Shown one piece after another: positions 43,764 to 52,124 of a DNA stretch of 64,000 nt; position 1 is the stretch's first letter; every line of letters starts with the position of its first letter. A program made the position numbers and the translations under genes. The notes under the pieces are model-generated. The model searched no databases, had not been told where the DNA came from, and was given only the letters and a program-made list of their open reading frames with translations. Origin of the DNA: Qipengyuania aurantiaca (GTDB lineage: Bacteria; Pseudomonadota; Alphaproteobacteria; Sphingomonadales; Sphingomonadaceae); assembly GCF_019711375.1 (NCBI RefSeq), contig NZ_CP081295.1:1612001-1676000 (forward strand). Reading direction: 5' to 3'.

Positions 43764-44548
43764 TATGCGTATCCCAATATGCCGCGCAGCTTGGGCGAGA
43801 CGAGGTCCACAATGTCCTTCTGGATTTGCGGCAGTTCGTCCGGAATGCGGACACCCCTGATGGTGAGGTTTTCGCGCGCGGTCCCGCTCTGGCCGCGATC
43901 GGCGCCGATGGCCACGCGTTCGCGCCAGTCGTCCGGCTTGGCGATACCGCATGCTTCGAGCAGTCCGGTGAAATAGTCCTCGGCGGCTGGCGTATCGAGA
44001 TTGCGAACGGCGTCGCGCAGTTCCTCGAAGCGAACGAGGTGAACCCCCGTGCCCAGCCAGGCAACTGCGTTGAAGAGATAGGTCTCATGCAGGCCGGGGC
44101 TTTTGCGCGGCATGCCGAAGATAACGATATTAAGAAGCTGTTCGGCGGTCAGGGGCGCCCGCTTGAGCACATCGAGATCGCCCTGGAATTCGTCGGACAG
44201 CATAAAGCGGGCCACGGCAAGGACCCAGTCGTAAGGGTCGCGCACCAGGAGGATCCGGCGCGCGGCACCCGTCGTCGCCGCCGAGATTTCGGCGAAGAAC
44301 AGATGGCCCCAGCTCAGTTTGGCTGGTGGCCCGTCGAAAGCCGCAAGATGCTTTTGCAGGTTCGCAAACTGGATGAAGTCCGCTGAGTAGTGCTGCTCGA
44401 CGGGCACGAACATGCGGATGATGTTGCGCAGCAAGTGACTGCCCGATTTCGGCAGGCTGTTGAGGAAGAGCGGCTGGGCCAGTTCGCGCTGGACGAACTC
44501 GCGGTTCCTCTCGTCGAGATTGTCCGGCTTTACGGTGATCGTTTGCAT
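43763..44548 (-). CDS. Sulfotransferase domain protein
   Basis: A 261-residue single-domain sulfotransferase. PAPS loop FLNSLPKSGSHLLRNIIRM near residues 28-46, and 3'-phosphate segment ILLVRDPYDWVLAVARF. It differs from the neighbouring TPR-sulfotransferase (PKSG, against PRAG in that one), so the two are not recent duplicates. It sits between the receptor gene (101 bp upstream, with a hairpin between) and the TPR-sulfotransferase, and probably forms an operon with the next two genes. Target unknown. Confidence 0.85.
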   Translation of the reverse strand: MQTITVKPDNLDERNREFVQRELAQPLFLNSLPKSGSHLLRNIIRMFVPVEQHYSADFIQFANLQKHLAAFDGPPAKLSWGHLFFAEISAATTGAARRILLVRDPYDWVLAVARFMLSDEFQGDLDVLKRAPLTAEQLLNIVIFGMPRKSPGLHETYLFNAVAWLGTGVHLVRFEELRDAVRNLDTPAAEDYFTGLLEACGIAKPDDWRERVAIGADRGQSGTARENLTIRGVRIPDELPQIQKDIVDLVSPKLRGILGYA

Positions 44549-44594
44549 GGCAGAGGGCTTAAGGGGGCAGGCCAAAAGTGCAAGGGAGCCATAA

Positions 44595-44632
44595 GAAAAG
44601 GGGCGGAGCCTCGCGGCCCCGCCCCCCTTTTC
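44595..44632 (-). terminator. Intrinsic terminator between the receptor and sulfotransferase
   Basis: Stem GGGGCGG (44600-44606) / CCGCCCC (44619-44625) with a GC-rich 12-nt loop. On the minus strand the hairpin is followed by TTTTC. It lies 18 bp downstream of the TonB-dependent receptor stop and before the sulfotransferase start. Confidence 0.75.
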
Positions 44633-44649
44633 GTCCAGACCGATCGGCC

Positions 44650-47600
44650 TTAGAACTTGATGCCAGCGCGCACGAAGGCGCGGCGGCCGAGCCAGTCGTA
44701 CTGAGAAGCGAACAGCGGCGTGGCGCCACCGATCGTCGTGATGCCCGAAACTTCCGGCGGACGCGTGTCGAGCAGGTTCGACACACCGGCGGTGATCACG
44801 AACCGGTCGGCGAATTCCTTCGTCAGCGACAGGTTGTGGTAGAACACCGCGTCGGTGCGCGGACGCACACAGTAATCTCCGAGATAGACGAATTCGGCGA
44901 ATTCGCTTGTCTCGGGAGTGCGGCAGAGCACGCCAAAGTCTTCGATGTAGTCTTCCTCGCTCGACGAAGCGCCGATGATGTCCATGCCATAAAGCAGCGA
45001 CCAACCTTCGTAGTCATAGACCAGGTTGATATCGGCGGTGAACTTCGGATCGCCGACGTCGCCGTTGTAGTCATCGAACTCGCCGAGACGGTTGATCGTG
45101 TCTTCCAACTGGTAGGTCGATTGCGCAAGGAGCGACAGACGGCCGGCGCTACCGAAATCATGGCTGGCACGCAGCGTGAAGTCGATACCGCGGTTCAGCT
45201 GTTCGTCGACGTTGATGAACGCACGACGCACGCTGCGGATGTTGGTCGGATCGCCGTCCTGACCACGCTCGAACAGCTGGCAGAACGTGCTGTTCGGGAA
45301 GTCTTCCGAATCGTAGCAGTTGCGCAGGATGCTCGCTGCGGTCAGCTGGGCGATCTCGTCCTTTACCTTAATATCGAAGTAGTCGATCGTCAGGGCGAGA
45401 TCCGAGTTCGGGCCGATGTAGGGCGTCAGGATCGTGCTTGCCGTCATGGCGCGCGACGTCTCGGATTCGAGAACGCCAACACCGCCCGAAGTGAAGACCG
45501 AGACCTGAATGCCTGCACCGGTCCGGTCCGGAGCGAGGCCTTCTGCTGCACAGTTGTCCGCGATCCGCTGGGTGATGGCGCCGTTCGCCAGCGCATCACC
45601 CCAGTTGACGCAAGGGTCGATCGTCTGGCGAGCACCGCTGACCTGGTCGGCAAGGAACAGCTCGAACAGCGCCGGAGCGCGGTAGGAGGTGCCATAGGTG
45701 CCGCGGAAGCGGAGCCAGTCGTTGACCTGCCAGTTGCCCTGCAGCTTGTAGGTGATGTTGCCGTTATCGGAATCTTCGAAACCATCGGAATCACGGACCG
45801 AATTCACGTTTGTGATACGAGCCGATGCCGAGATCGTGAGTTCCTGCACCAGCGGCTTGTCGCGCTGCAGCGGAACTTCGACTTCGACGAAGGCTTCCGA
45901 CGTGTCGCGACGGCCAACCGTGTTGCCCGAAGAGAACGGGTTCGCAAAAGCGTTGTCGATGAACGGGCGTTCGTAATCCGGATCGTCTTCCGACAGGGTT
46001 GGATCGAAGTCCGGATTGGGCGCGTAAGTGACGTGGCCCGGAAGATCGTTGATCGTATCCCGGCGGTAGACCGCACCGGCTGCGAAACCGACCGTGCCTG
46101 CCGGCATGTCGAACAGTTCGCCGGCAATCGAGGCTTCGATGAAGGCCTGCGTGTAGAGCGTGTTGCCGGTTTCGGTTTCGGTCAGATAGGCTTCTTCTTC
46201 CGGCGTGAGATCGCCGGCCATGACGCGCGGATCGACCCAGTTGAGCTGGAGACATTGACGACCGCTGATCGGCGTGACGAGGCCCGCGCAGCCGTAGCCG
46301 TAGGCACGGTCGGTCTGCTGGCTGATCACGTCCTGCAGGATCTGGTCGATCGTGTAATCGCCATCCGAACGGCTGTACTGACCGTGGATGTCGAAACCGA
46401 TCGAGTCGCTCAGATCGCCGCGGAAGCCGAGGACGCCGCGATAATAGTCGACTTCGATTTCGTTGTCGTAATTGTCGAGGATGCCGGTCGGGCTCAGGAA
46501 CTGGATGTTGCCGTTCCAGCCGGGGAACGGATCGTCCGGGTCGCCTTCAGCGTAGTAGAGGCCGGAAAGCCCGAAGTTGTAAAACTGGCTGTGGCTATCG
46601 ACGTAGGTGCGGCGACGGTTGAAGAGGCCTTCTGCATAGGCTTCGATCGAATCGCTGAGCGCGAACGAACCTTCGACATAGGCGGTGTAGCGATCCGTTT
46701 CGGGGATCACCGAGTCGCGCTGTTCGATCGGGCTGTAGCGGTTGGTTACGCCCTGTGATTCGGGGCTCCAGAAAGCGACCGGGAACCAGCCCGGAGGGGC
46801 CGAGATGTCGAAGAGGCCGGTCACCGGGCCCGGGGCCGGCACGAAGCGGCCGAGATCGTCGTCGCCATAGCTGTACTGCATCAGCACCGAAGGCGAGTTC
46901 GTGCGCGGGACGTTGTTCGGATAATAGGCCCAGACGTGGCCCCAGGTGGTGCCGTTACAGGCGAGTTCACCGGTGCGCGGGTCGATCAGGTCGACGCGCT
47001 CGTCGCCGTCTTCGGTACGGAAGAGGTAGTCGTAGTCGCAATCGAGGTAATCGCGATCCTGGCGTTCCAGTTCGTTCTGGCGATAGAATTCACCGGCGAA
47101 CATGATGTGGCCGCGATCGAATTCCTTGCCCCAGGCAAGGCTGCCCTGGAAGATTTCGCCGCCGCTTTCGAACGGCAGGGTTACCGAACCGTCGATTTCG
47201 AGGCCGTCGGTCGAACGCTTCGTGAGGATGTTCACAACCCCGGCAACGGCGTCCGAACCGTAGATCGAGGAGGCGCCGTCCTTGAGAATCTCCACTGATT
47301 CCACGATCGAGGAAGGTAGGACGTTGAGGTCGAACGACGAAACGCCGCCGCGCGTACCGGCCGGACCGGCGCGACGCGAATTCAGCAGGACCAGCGTACG
47401 CTCGGCACCGAGGCCGCGCAGCGAGACCGTTTCGGCGCCCTGGCCGCCGTTGGCAACCGCGTTGGCCGAAATGGCCGAGGTGATCTGCGAGGAGCCGTTG
47501 GCGATCGGCGAATTCTGGACGATCTCGGCGGTGTCGGTCGCACCCGTGCGGCGCGCGATGTCGGGATCGATGATCTGCAGCGGCGCCGAGCTGGTCGCTT

Positions 47601-47832
47601 CGCTGCGACGGATGCGCGAACCGGTGACGGTGATCGTCTGCGCGTCGGTCGCGACAGTCGGCTCGTTGTCGACGCTTACGACTTCTTCCTGCTCTTCCTG
47701 TGCGCCGTCATTGACGACCGAGCCGTCCTGGGCAGCAACAGGCGACGCAAGCGTCATGGCAATGGTTGCCAGACCCGACCCGGCCAGGAGGCGCGAGACA
47801 TTGCGGGTGCTGGAATACGGGCGGATTTTCAT
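44650..47832 (-). CDS. TonB-dependent receptor (large, 1060 residues)
   Basis: An outer-membrane transporter. The signal peptide ends ASPVAAQ; the plug domain begins at about residue 65 (QTITVTGSRIRRSEATSSAPLQIID) with LRGLGAERTLVLLNSRR, and a 22-stranded barrel follows, ending LGRRAFVRAGIKF with a terminal Phe. The length is typical of the large sphingomonad/Caulobacter receptors, whose substrates include plant compounds, peptides and glycans. AGGGGG lies nine bases before ATG 47832, so the start is clear. Genes for two sulfotransferases and a halogenase follow on the same strand. Confidence 0.93.
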   Translation of the reverse strand: MKIRPYSSTRNVSRLLAGSGLATIAMTLASPVAAQDGSVVNDGAQEEQEEVVSVDNEPTVATDAQTITVTGSRIRRSEATSSAPLQIIDPDIARRTGATDTAEIVQNSPIANGSSQITSAISANAVANGGQGAETVSLRGLGAERTLVLLNSRRAGPAGTRGGVSSFDLNVLPSSIVESVEILKDGASSIYGSDAVAGVVNILTKRSTDGLEIDGSVTLPFESGGEIFQGSLAWGKEFDRGHIMFAGEFYRQNELERQDRDYLDCDYDYLFRTEDGDERVDLIDPRTGELACNGTTWGHVWAYYPNNVPRTNSPSVLMQYSYGDDDLGRFVPAPGPVTGLFDISAPPGWFPVAFWSPESQGVTNRYSPIEQRDSVIPETDRYTAYVEGSFALSDSIEAYAEGLFNRRRTYVDSHSQFYNFGLSGLYYAEGDPDDPFPGWNGNIQFLSPTGILDNYDNEIEVDYYRGVLGFRGDLSDSIGFDIHGQYSRSDGDYTIDQILQDVISQQTDRAYGYGCAGLVTPISGRQCLQLNWVDPRVMAGDLTPEEEAYLTETETGNTLYTQAFIEASIAGELFDMPAGTVGFAAGAVYRRDTINDLPGHVTYAPNPDFDPTLSEDDPDYERPFIDNAFANPFSSGNTVGRRDTSEAFVEVEVPLQRDKPLVQELTISASARITNVNSVRDSDGFEDSDNGNITYKLQGNWQVNDWLRFRGTYGTSYRAPALFELFLADQVSGARQTIDPCVNWGDALANGAITQRIADNCAAEGLAPDRTGAGIQVSVFTSGGVGVLESETSRAMTASTILTPYIGPNSDLALTIDYFDIKVKDEIAQLTAASILRNCYDSEDFPNSTFCQLFERGQDGDPTNIRSVRRAFINVDEQLNRGIDFTLRASHDFGSAGRLSLLAQSTYQLEDTINRLGEFDDYNGDVGDPKFTADINLVYDYEGWSLLYGMDIIGASSSEEDYIEDFGVLCRTPETSEFAEFVYLGDYCVRPRTDAVFYHNLSLTKEFADRFVITAGVSNLLDTRPPEVSGITTIGGATPLFASQYDWLGRRAFVRAGIKF

Positions 47833-48294
47833 TAAGTCTGACCCCCTAAATTGGCCGGTCCTACCGGCGGGCAGTTCCCAAAAATAAGGCGCGCTTCCCC
47901 GCACGCCTGAATTCCGCCATTACTGCCGCAGTCCGGCGTAGTCGCAAGGCAAAGGTCCGCGTGTTTTGTCTTTTGTTATGGGGCGCTGCAAATTTGCAAC
48001 AATTCGCTCCGTGGCGGCCCCGACTGACGCGCAAAATGTCGTTTGCCCGTGGATTCGCGCGCTTTTGGCAGCTCGGCAGCATGTGGCGCATCTGCCATGG
48101 GAAGGCGGTCGGCAGCACGCAGCGGCAAGGTCCTGGTTTGCCTCGATGCCACCGCGCTCAAACCCATCAGCATGAGTTTTGGCCGAGCAGACCCGTCCCG
48201 ATACCAATTGCGCGAGATCCTTGACTCGCGCCTCGCCACCGCCAATTCCACAGGGTTTCCGAGCAGACCGAGAGGCTTATACCGCAGACCCGCT
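47833..48294. other. Intergenic region between the receptor and glycosyltransferase
   Basis: 462 bp with no recognised gene; open frames here lack start signals and family features. It must contain the divergent promoters of the receptor (minus) and of the TIGR04282-type gene (plus). A TTGACT at 48221-48226 may be a -35 element for the plus strand. No structured RNA was recognised. Confidence 0.5.
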
Positions 48295-48870
48295 ATGGCT
48301 GAACCGCAGCTCTCCATTTTCGCGCGCCTTCCCGTACCGGGCAAGGTCAAGACGCGGCTGATCCCTGCCTTGGGCGAGGAGGGGGCGGCGCGGGTCTATG
48401 CGCGGCTGCTGGCGCAGACGGTGGAGGTCGCAAGGGCTAGCGGGCTCGCCTTCGAACTGCGGGTGACGGGCGGAGAGGAGGCGGCGTTCCGCCAGCTGTT
48501 CGGCGAGGATATCGCCGTCGCGGAGCAGGGCGAGGGCGATCTCGGCGCCCGCATGGCGCGTGTGCCTTCGCCTGCCTTGATAATCGGGAGCGATTGCCCG
48601 GGGATCACGCCCGCGCTGTTGCAGGCGGCAGCCGAGGCGCTCGATGACCGCCGCGTGGTGATCGGCCCGGCGACCGATGGCGGCTATTACCTCATCGGCT
48701 ATCGCGAGCCTGTCCCCTTTGTATTCGCCGATATGGAGTGGAGCACGCCGCGCGTCTTCACCGAAACCCTCGCTCGGCTGGCCGCCGAGGGCTACGGCCC
48801 CGCAATCCTGCCCGAACTTGCCGATATCGACACGGGCGAGGACCTCGCCAGCTGGCCCGAATTCCAGTGA
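48295..48870 (+). CDS. TIGR04282 family (DUF2064) glycosyltransferase
   Basis: A 191-residue GT-A fold protein: MAEPQLSIFARLPVPGKVKTRL at the start (nucleotide-sugar motif with GKVKTRL) then LIIGSDCPGITPALLQAAAEAL and GPATDGGYYLIG with the metal-binding DGG-like pattern. Family members co-occur with TIGR04283 proteins, named arsenosugar-biosynthesis glycosyltransferases, although that role is rarely tested. The ATG at 48295 gives the family start. It overlaps the next gene by GTGA. Confidence 0.85.
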   Translation: MAEPQLSIFARLPVPGKVKTRLIPALGEEGAARVYARLLAQTVEVARASGLAFELRVTGGEEAAFRQLFGEDIAVAEQGEGDLGARMARVPSPALIIGSDCPGITPALLQAAAEALDDRRVVIGPATDGGYYLIGYREPVPFVFADMEWSTPRVFTETLARLAAEGYGPAILPELADIDTGEDLASWPEFQ

Positions 48871-49589
48871 GCGTGACGCTGCTCATCCCGACGCTCGACG
48901 AGGAGCGGGCTCTGCATGCGCTGGTGTCGACCCTCGCGGAATTAGACCCGCCACCTGAGGAAATCCTGCTCGTCGATGGCGGCAGCACGGACGCGACCTG
49001 CGCCATTGCGCGCGAAGCGGGCTGGCAGGTGCTGACGTGCGAAAAAGGACGCGCGCGGCAGATCAATCTCGGTGTCGACAAGGCAGAAGGTGAGATCGTC
49101 TGCGTGGTCCATGCCGACACGCTGCCGCCTCCTGACATGGTGCGGGTGATCGAGGAGACGCTGGCCGACCGGCGTATTGCGCTCGCCAGTTTCACACCCG
49201 TCATCCGGGGGCCGGACAAGACCCGCTGGGGCACCACGATCCATAATTGGGCCAAGACCTGGTACGCCCCGCTGATCACACGGCCGCATCTGTTCTTGCG
49301 TGGCGTCCGGCTGCTTTTCGGCGACCACGCGATGTTCTTCCGCCGCGCCGATTTCCTGCAAGTCGGCGGCTGCACGCCGGGCGATGCGGTAATGGAAGAG
49401 GCGGATCTGTGCGTGAAGCTGGCACGGCTGGGGCGGGTAAAGATGGTCCCGCGCCGTGTCATCACTTCGGACCGGCGCATCGCGGCATGGGGCCCGCTCA
49501 AGGCGAACTGGATCTATTTCAAGGTCGGCATGCTCTGGGCCTTCGGGCTGCGCAGCCGCATGGCGCGCCACTATCCCGACGTGCGCTAG
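48867..49589 (+). CDS. TIGR04283 family glycosyltransferase (family 2)
   Basis: A 240-residue GT2 enzyme: VTLLIPTLDEERAL, LLVDGGSTDATCAIAREAG (nucleotide-binding), VVHADTLPPPDM (DxD-like) and GGCTPGDAVMEEADLCVKLARLG. The family is annotated as arsenosugar biosynthesis, transferring a sugar onto an arsenical, by association with arsM/arsS; neither is present here. GTG start overlapped with the upstream gene, so the pair is co-translated. Its stop shares CTAG with the convergent SDR gene. Confidence 0.85.
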   Translation: MSVTLLIPTLDEERALHALVSTLAELDPPPEEILLVDGGSTDATCAIAREAGWQVLTCEKGRARQINLGVDKAEGEIVCVVHADTLPPPDMVRVIEETLADRRIALASFTPVIRGPDKTRWGTTIHNWAKTWYAPLITRPHLFLRGVRLLFGDHAMFFRRADFLQVGGCTPGDAVMEEADLCVKLARLGRVKMVPRRVITSDRRIAAWGPLKANWIYFKVGMLWAFGLRSRMARHYPDVR

Positions 49590-50599
49590 TCGGCGGGTAG
49601 GAACCCCACCTCGATGCAGTGATCGATCAGGCGGCGGATATAGGCCTGTCCGGTCGGCGGGCAGGAAAGGCCCGTCAGCGCGCGGAACGCCTCGTCCGTG
49701 AAATGCGGGTCGCGCTGGAAATAGCTGGCGTAGAGCCCCGCCACGCGGCGGAACAGGCGCCGCTCCAGCGCGGGGAGGGTGGCCGGATCGAAGGCCTCGG
49801 GCGCGACCAGTTCGGGCTCGTGGAAATGCGGATAGGCGCCGATGGCACCGGTGAAATCGGCCACCGGCAGCGGCTGGCCCGAAACGAGGTGGAAGGTGCC
49901 GCCCGCCGCCTCCTTCATCCGGCCGGCCAGCGCGACGATCCCGCCAGCGACGTGGTCGATGGGTACGAAGTCCAGCGTCGCGCCCTCGCGCGCCGGCATG
50001 TGCCGCACGCGGCCTTCCGCGATCAGCTTGAAAGCGGCGTAAGTGGTGTCGAACTGGCGGATGCGGCCACTTTCGTGTTCGCCGACGACGATGGAAGGAC
50101 GCGCTATGGCCCAGTCGAGATCGCTGTCTCGCACCAGCCGCTCGCCCGCCGCCTTGCTCGCCTCATAGCCATTGGCGAAGCCCTCCAAGGGAAGAGTATC
50201 GTCCTCGCCGATCACCCCGTCGCGCGCGCCGCAGACATAGGCGGTCGAGACATGGAGGAAGCCCATGCCGCCCGCCTCGGCCAGCGCCAGCGCATGGGCG
50301 ACGCCGCGCACATTGACCGCCTCGTAATCGGCTTCCGACAGGTCGAAGCGAACAGTGGCGGCGCAGTGGATGAGGAGGTCGTGCGCGGCGGCGCCTTCGG
50401 CAAAATGCGCCTCGCTCCACCCGAAGCGGGGCTGCGAGACATCGCCCGCGAGTGTATCCACAGGCACCGCTCTACCATCGTTGGCGCGCACGGTCGGGCT
50501 CTTGTGGACGAGGCCGGTCACGCTGTGCCCCGCTTCGAGCAGGCCCACGCAGACCTCGCCGCCGACAAGGCCGGCGGCGCCGGTCACGAGAATGCGCAT
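49586..50599 (-). CDS. SDR family NAD(P)-dependent oxidoreductase (extended type)
   Basis: A 337-residue extended short-chain dehydrogenase. Cofactor motif TGAAGLVGGEV, HCAATVRFDLSEADYEAVNVRG, and the active-site YEASKAAGERLV (YxxxK). The NVRG and VSTAYV pattern resembles the NAD-binding part of fatty acyl-CoA reductases and thioester reductases (Male-sterility type). Substrate unknown. An alternative ATG lies at 50620. It is divergent from the flavoprotein gene with about 110 bp between them. Confidence 0.85.
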   Translation of the reverse strand: MRILVTGAAGLVGGEVCVGLLEAGHSVTGLVHKSPTVRANDGRAVPVDTLAGDVSQPRFGWSEAHFAEGAAAHDLLIHCAATVRFDLSEADYEAVNVRGVAHALALAEAGGMGFLHVSTAYVCGARDGVIGEDDTLPLEGFANGYEASKAAGERLVRDSDLDWAIARPSIVVGEHESGRIRQFDTTYAAFKLIAEGRVRHMPAREGATLDFVPIDHVAGGIVALAGRMKEAAGGTFHLVSGQPLPVADFTGAIGAYPHFHEPELVAPEAFDPATLPALERRLFRRVAGLYASYFQRDPHFTDEAFRALTGLSCPPTGQAYIRRLIDHCIEVGFLPAD

Positions 50600-50708
50600 G
50601 GAAGGAGAGGTCGGTGCCATGTAACCGAAGTGCGCCTGCCGTCGAAGTGGGGAGGAAAGGTTGCGAGTTTCATTCGCATCTCCCGCAATTTGGGTTACGG
50701 AGCAAGCG

Positions 50709-52124
50709 ATGAAATTCACTCATGACGTGATCGTGATCGGCGGCGGGGCTGCCGGACTGACCGCTGCCGGTGGGTGCGCGCTGTTCGGATTGCGCGTGGC
50801 GCTGATCGAAGCGCGCAAGATGGGCGGCGAGTGCCTCAACGATGGCTGCGTGCCGTCTAAGGCGCTGATCGCCGCCGCTGCCCGTGCGGCCGAAGCGCGC
50901 ACGCCAACGCGGTATGGCATCACGCTGGAGCCGCCCAAGGTCGAATGGACCGGGGTGCATAAGCACATCCACGACGCCATTGCCGCCATCGCCCCGCATG
51001 ACAGCGAGGAGCGGTTCGAGGAAATGGGCTGCGAGGTCTTTCGCGACTGGGCGCAGGTGACGGGTCCGCAATCGGTGGAAGTGGGCTGGCGCACGCTCAC
51101 CGCCCCGCGGATCGTGATTGCAACCGGTTCGCAGCCCGCCGTCCCCCCGATCGAGGGGTTGGACGACGTGCCTTACCTCACCAACGAAAACCTCTTCGAC
51201 ATCGATGAACTGCCCGACCACCTGATCATCGTTGGTGGCGGGGTCATCGGCATGGAAATGGCGCAGGCCTTCTCCCGCCTCGGCAGCCGGGTCACGGTGG
51301 TCGAGCCGGGCGACCTCCTGGGCCGCGACGATCCCGACAGCGTTGCCGTGGTGCGCGAGGCGCTGGAGGAAGACGGCGTGCGCTTCGTGAAGGGGCGTGC
51401 GGAACGTGTGAGCGGCGAAGCGGGCGCCGTGCGGCTCGAGACCGGCGGCGAGACCATCGACGGCTCGCACCTTCTTATCGCCACCGGGCGGCAGGCCAAT
51501 TGCACCGGCTTGGGACTGGAAGGGATCGGCGTCGCGATGGGCAAGGGCGGCATCACGGTCGACGACCGCCGCCGGACTTCGGTCAAGGGCATCTACGCCA
51601 TCGGCGATTGCCGCGAGGGGCCGCGCCTGACCCATGTCTCGGGCTATGAAGGCTCGAATGTCGCGCTCGAAATCACGCTGGGCCTGCCCGCCAAGGTTGA
51701 CTGGTCGGCTCTGCCCTGGGTCACCTATACCGACCCCGAAGTCGCGCAGATCGGCATGACCGAGGCCGAGGCGCGGAAGAAGCATGGCGACAAGGTGACG
51801 GTCGTCAAAGAGACCTTCCACGACAACGAACGCTCGCTGGCGGAGGCGAAGGATCGCGGGCACCTCAAGCTGGTGCTGAAAGGCAAGAAGGTGCTCGGCG
51901 CGAGCATCGTGGGCAAGAACGCGGGCGAGCTGCTGCTGCCTTTCGCGCAATCGATCACCGGCAAGAGCAGCACCTTCGCACTCGGCTCGGCGATCATCGC
52001 CTATCCGACCCGCAGCGAGATTTCCAAGGCCGCCGCCTTCAGCGCGTGGGAGCCGACCGTCTTCGGCGCCTTCCCCAAATGGTGGGCGCAGACGCTGGCG
52101 AAATTGCGCGCTCGCCTCGCATGA
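50709..52124 (+). CDS. MerA/Lpd-like FAD-dependent disulfide oxidoreductase
   Basis: A 471-residue class I pyridine nucleotide-disulfide oxidoreductase: FAD motif VIVIGGGAAGLTAAGG, redox-active GGECLNDGCVPSKAL (C-x4-C), NAD site IIVGGGVIGMEMAQAF, FAD site YAIGDCREGPRLTH, and the dimer domain. Where lipoamide dehydrogenase and glutathione reductase have the catalytic His, this protein has Tyr (IIAYPTRSEISKAA). No N-terminal HMA domain nor C-terminal vicinal Cys pair is present, so it is neither a classical MerA nor Lpd. It overlaps the radical SAM gene (ATGA). Confidence 0.88.
   Translation: MKFTHDVIVIGGGAAGLTAAGGCALFGLRVALIEARKMGGECLNDGCVPSKALIAAAARAAEARTPTRYGITLEPPKVEWTGVHKHIHDAIAAIAPHDSEERFEEMGCEVFRDWAQVTGPQSVEVGWRTLTAPRIVIATGSQPAVPPIEGLDDVPYLTNENLFDIDELPDHLIIVGGGVIGMEMAQAFSRLGSRVTVVEPGDLLGRDDPDSVAVVREALEEDGVRFVKGRAERVSGEAGAVRLETGGETIDGSHLLIATGRQANCTGLGLEGIGVAMGKGGITVDDRRRTSVKGIYAIGDCREGPRLTHVSGYEGSNVALEITLGLPAKVDWSALPWVTYTDPEVAQIGMTEAEARKKHGDKVTVVKETFHDNERSLAEAKDRGHLKLVLKGKKVLGASIVGKNAGELLLPFAQSITGKSSTFALGSAIIAYPTRSEISKAAAFSAWEPTVFGAFPKWWAQTLAKLRARLA

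Noticed and set aside
47833..48294. A structured ncRNA such as 6S, SRP or tmRNA in the 462-bp gap
   Set aside because: No conserved sequence of those RNAs was recognised and no dominating hairpin was seen.
50709..52124. Mercuric reductase in a mer operon
   Set aside because: No HMA domain, no C-terminal Cys pair and no merR, merT or merP nearby; only the disulfide-reductase fold is shared.
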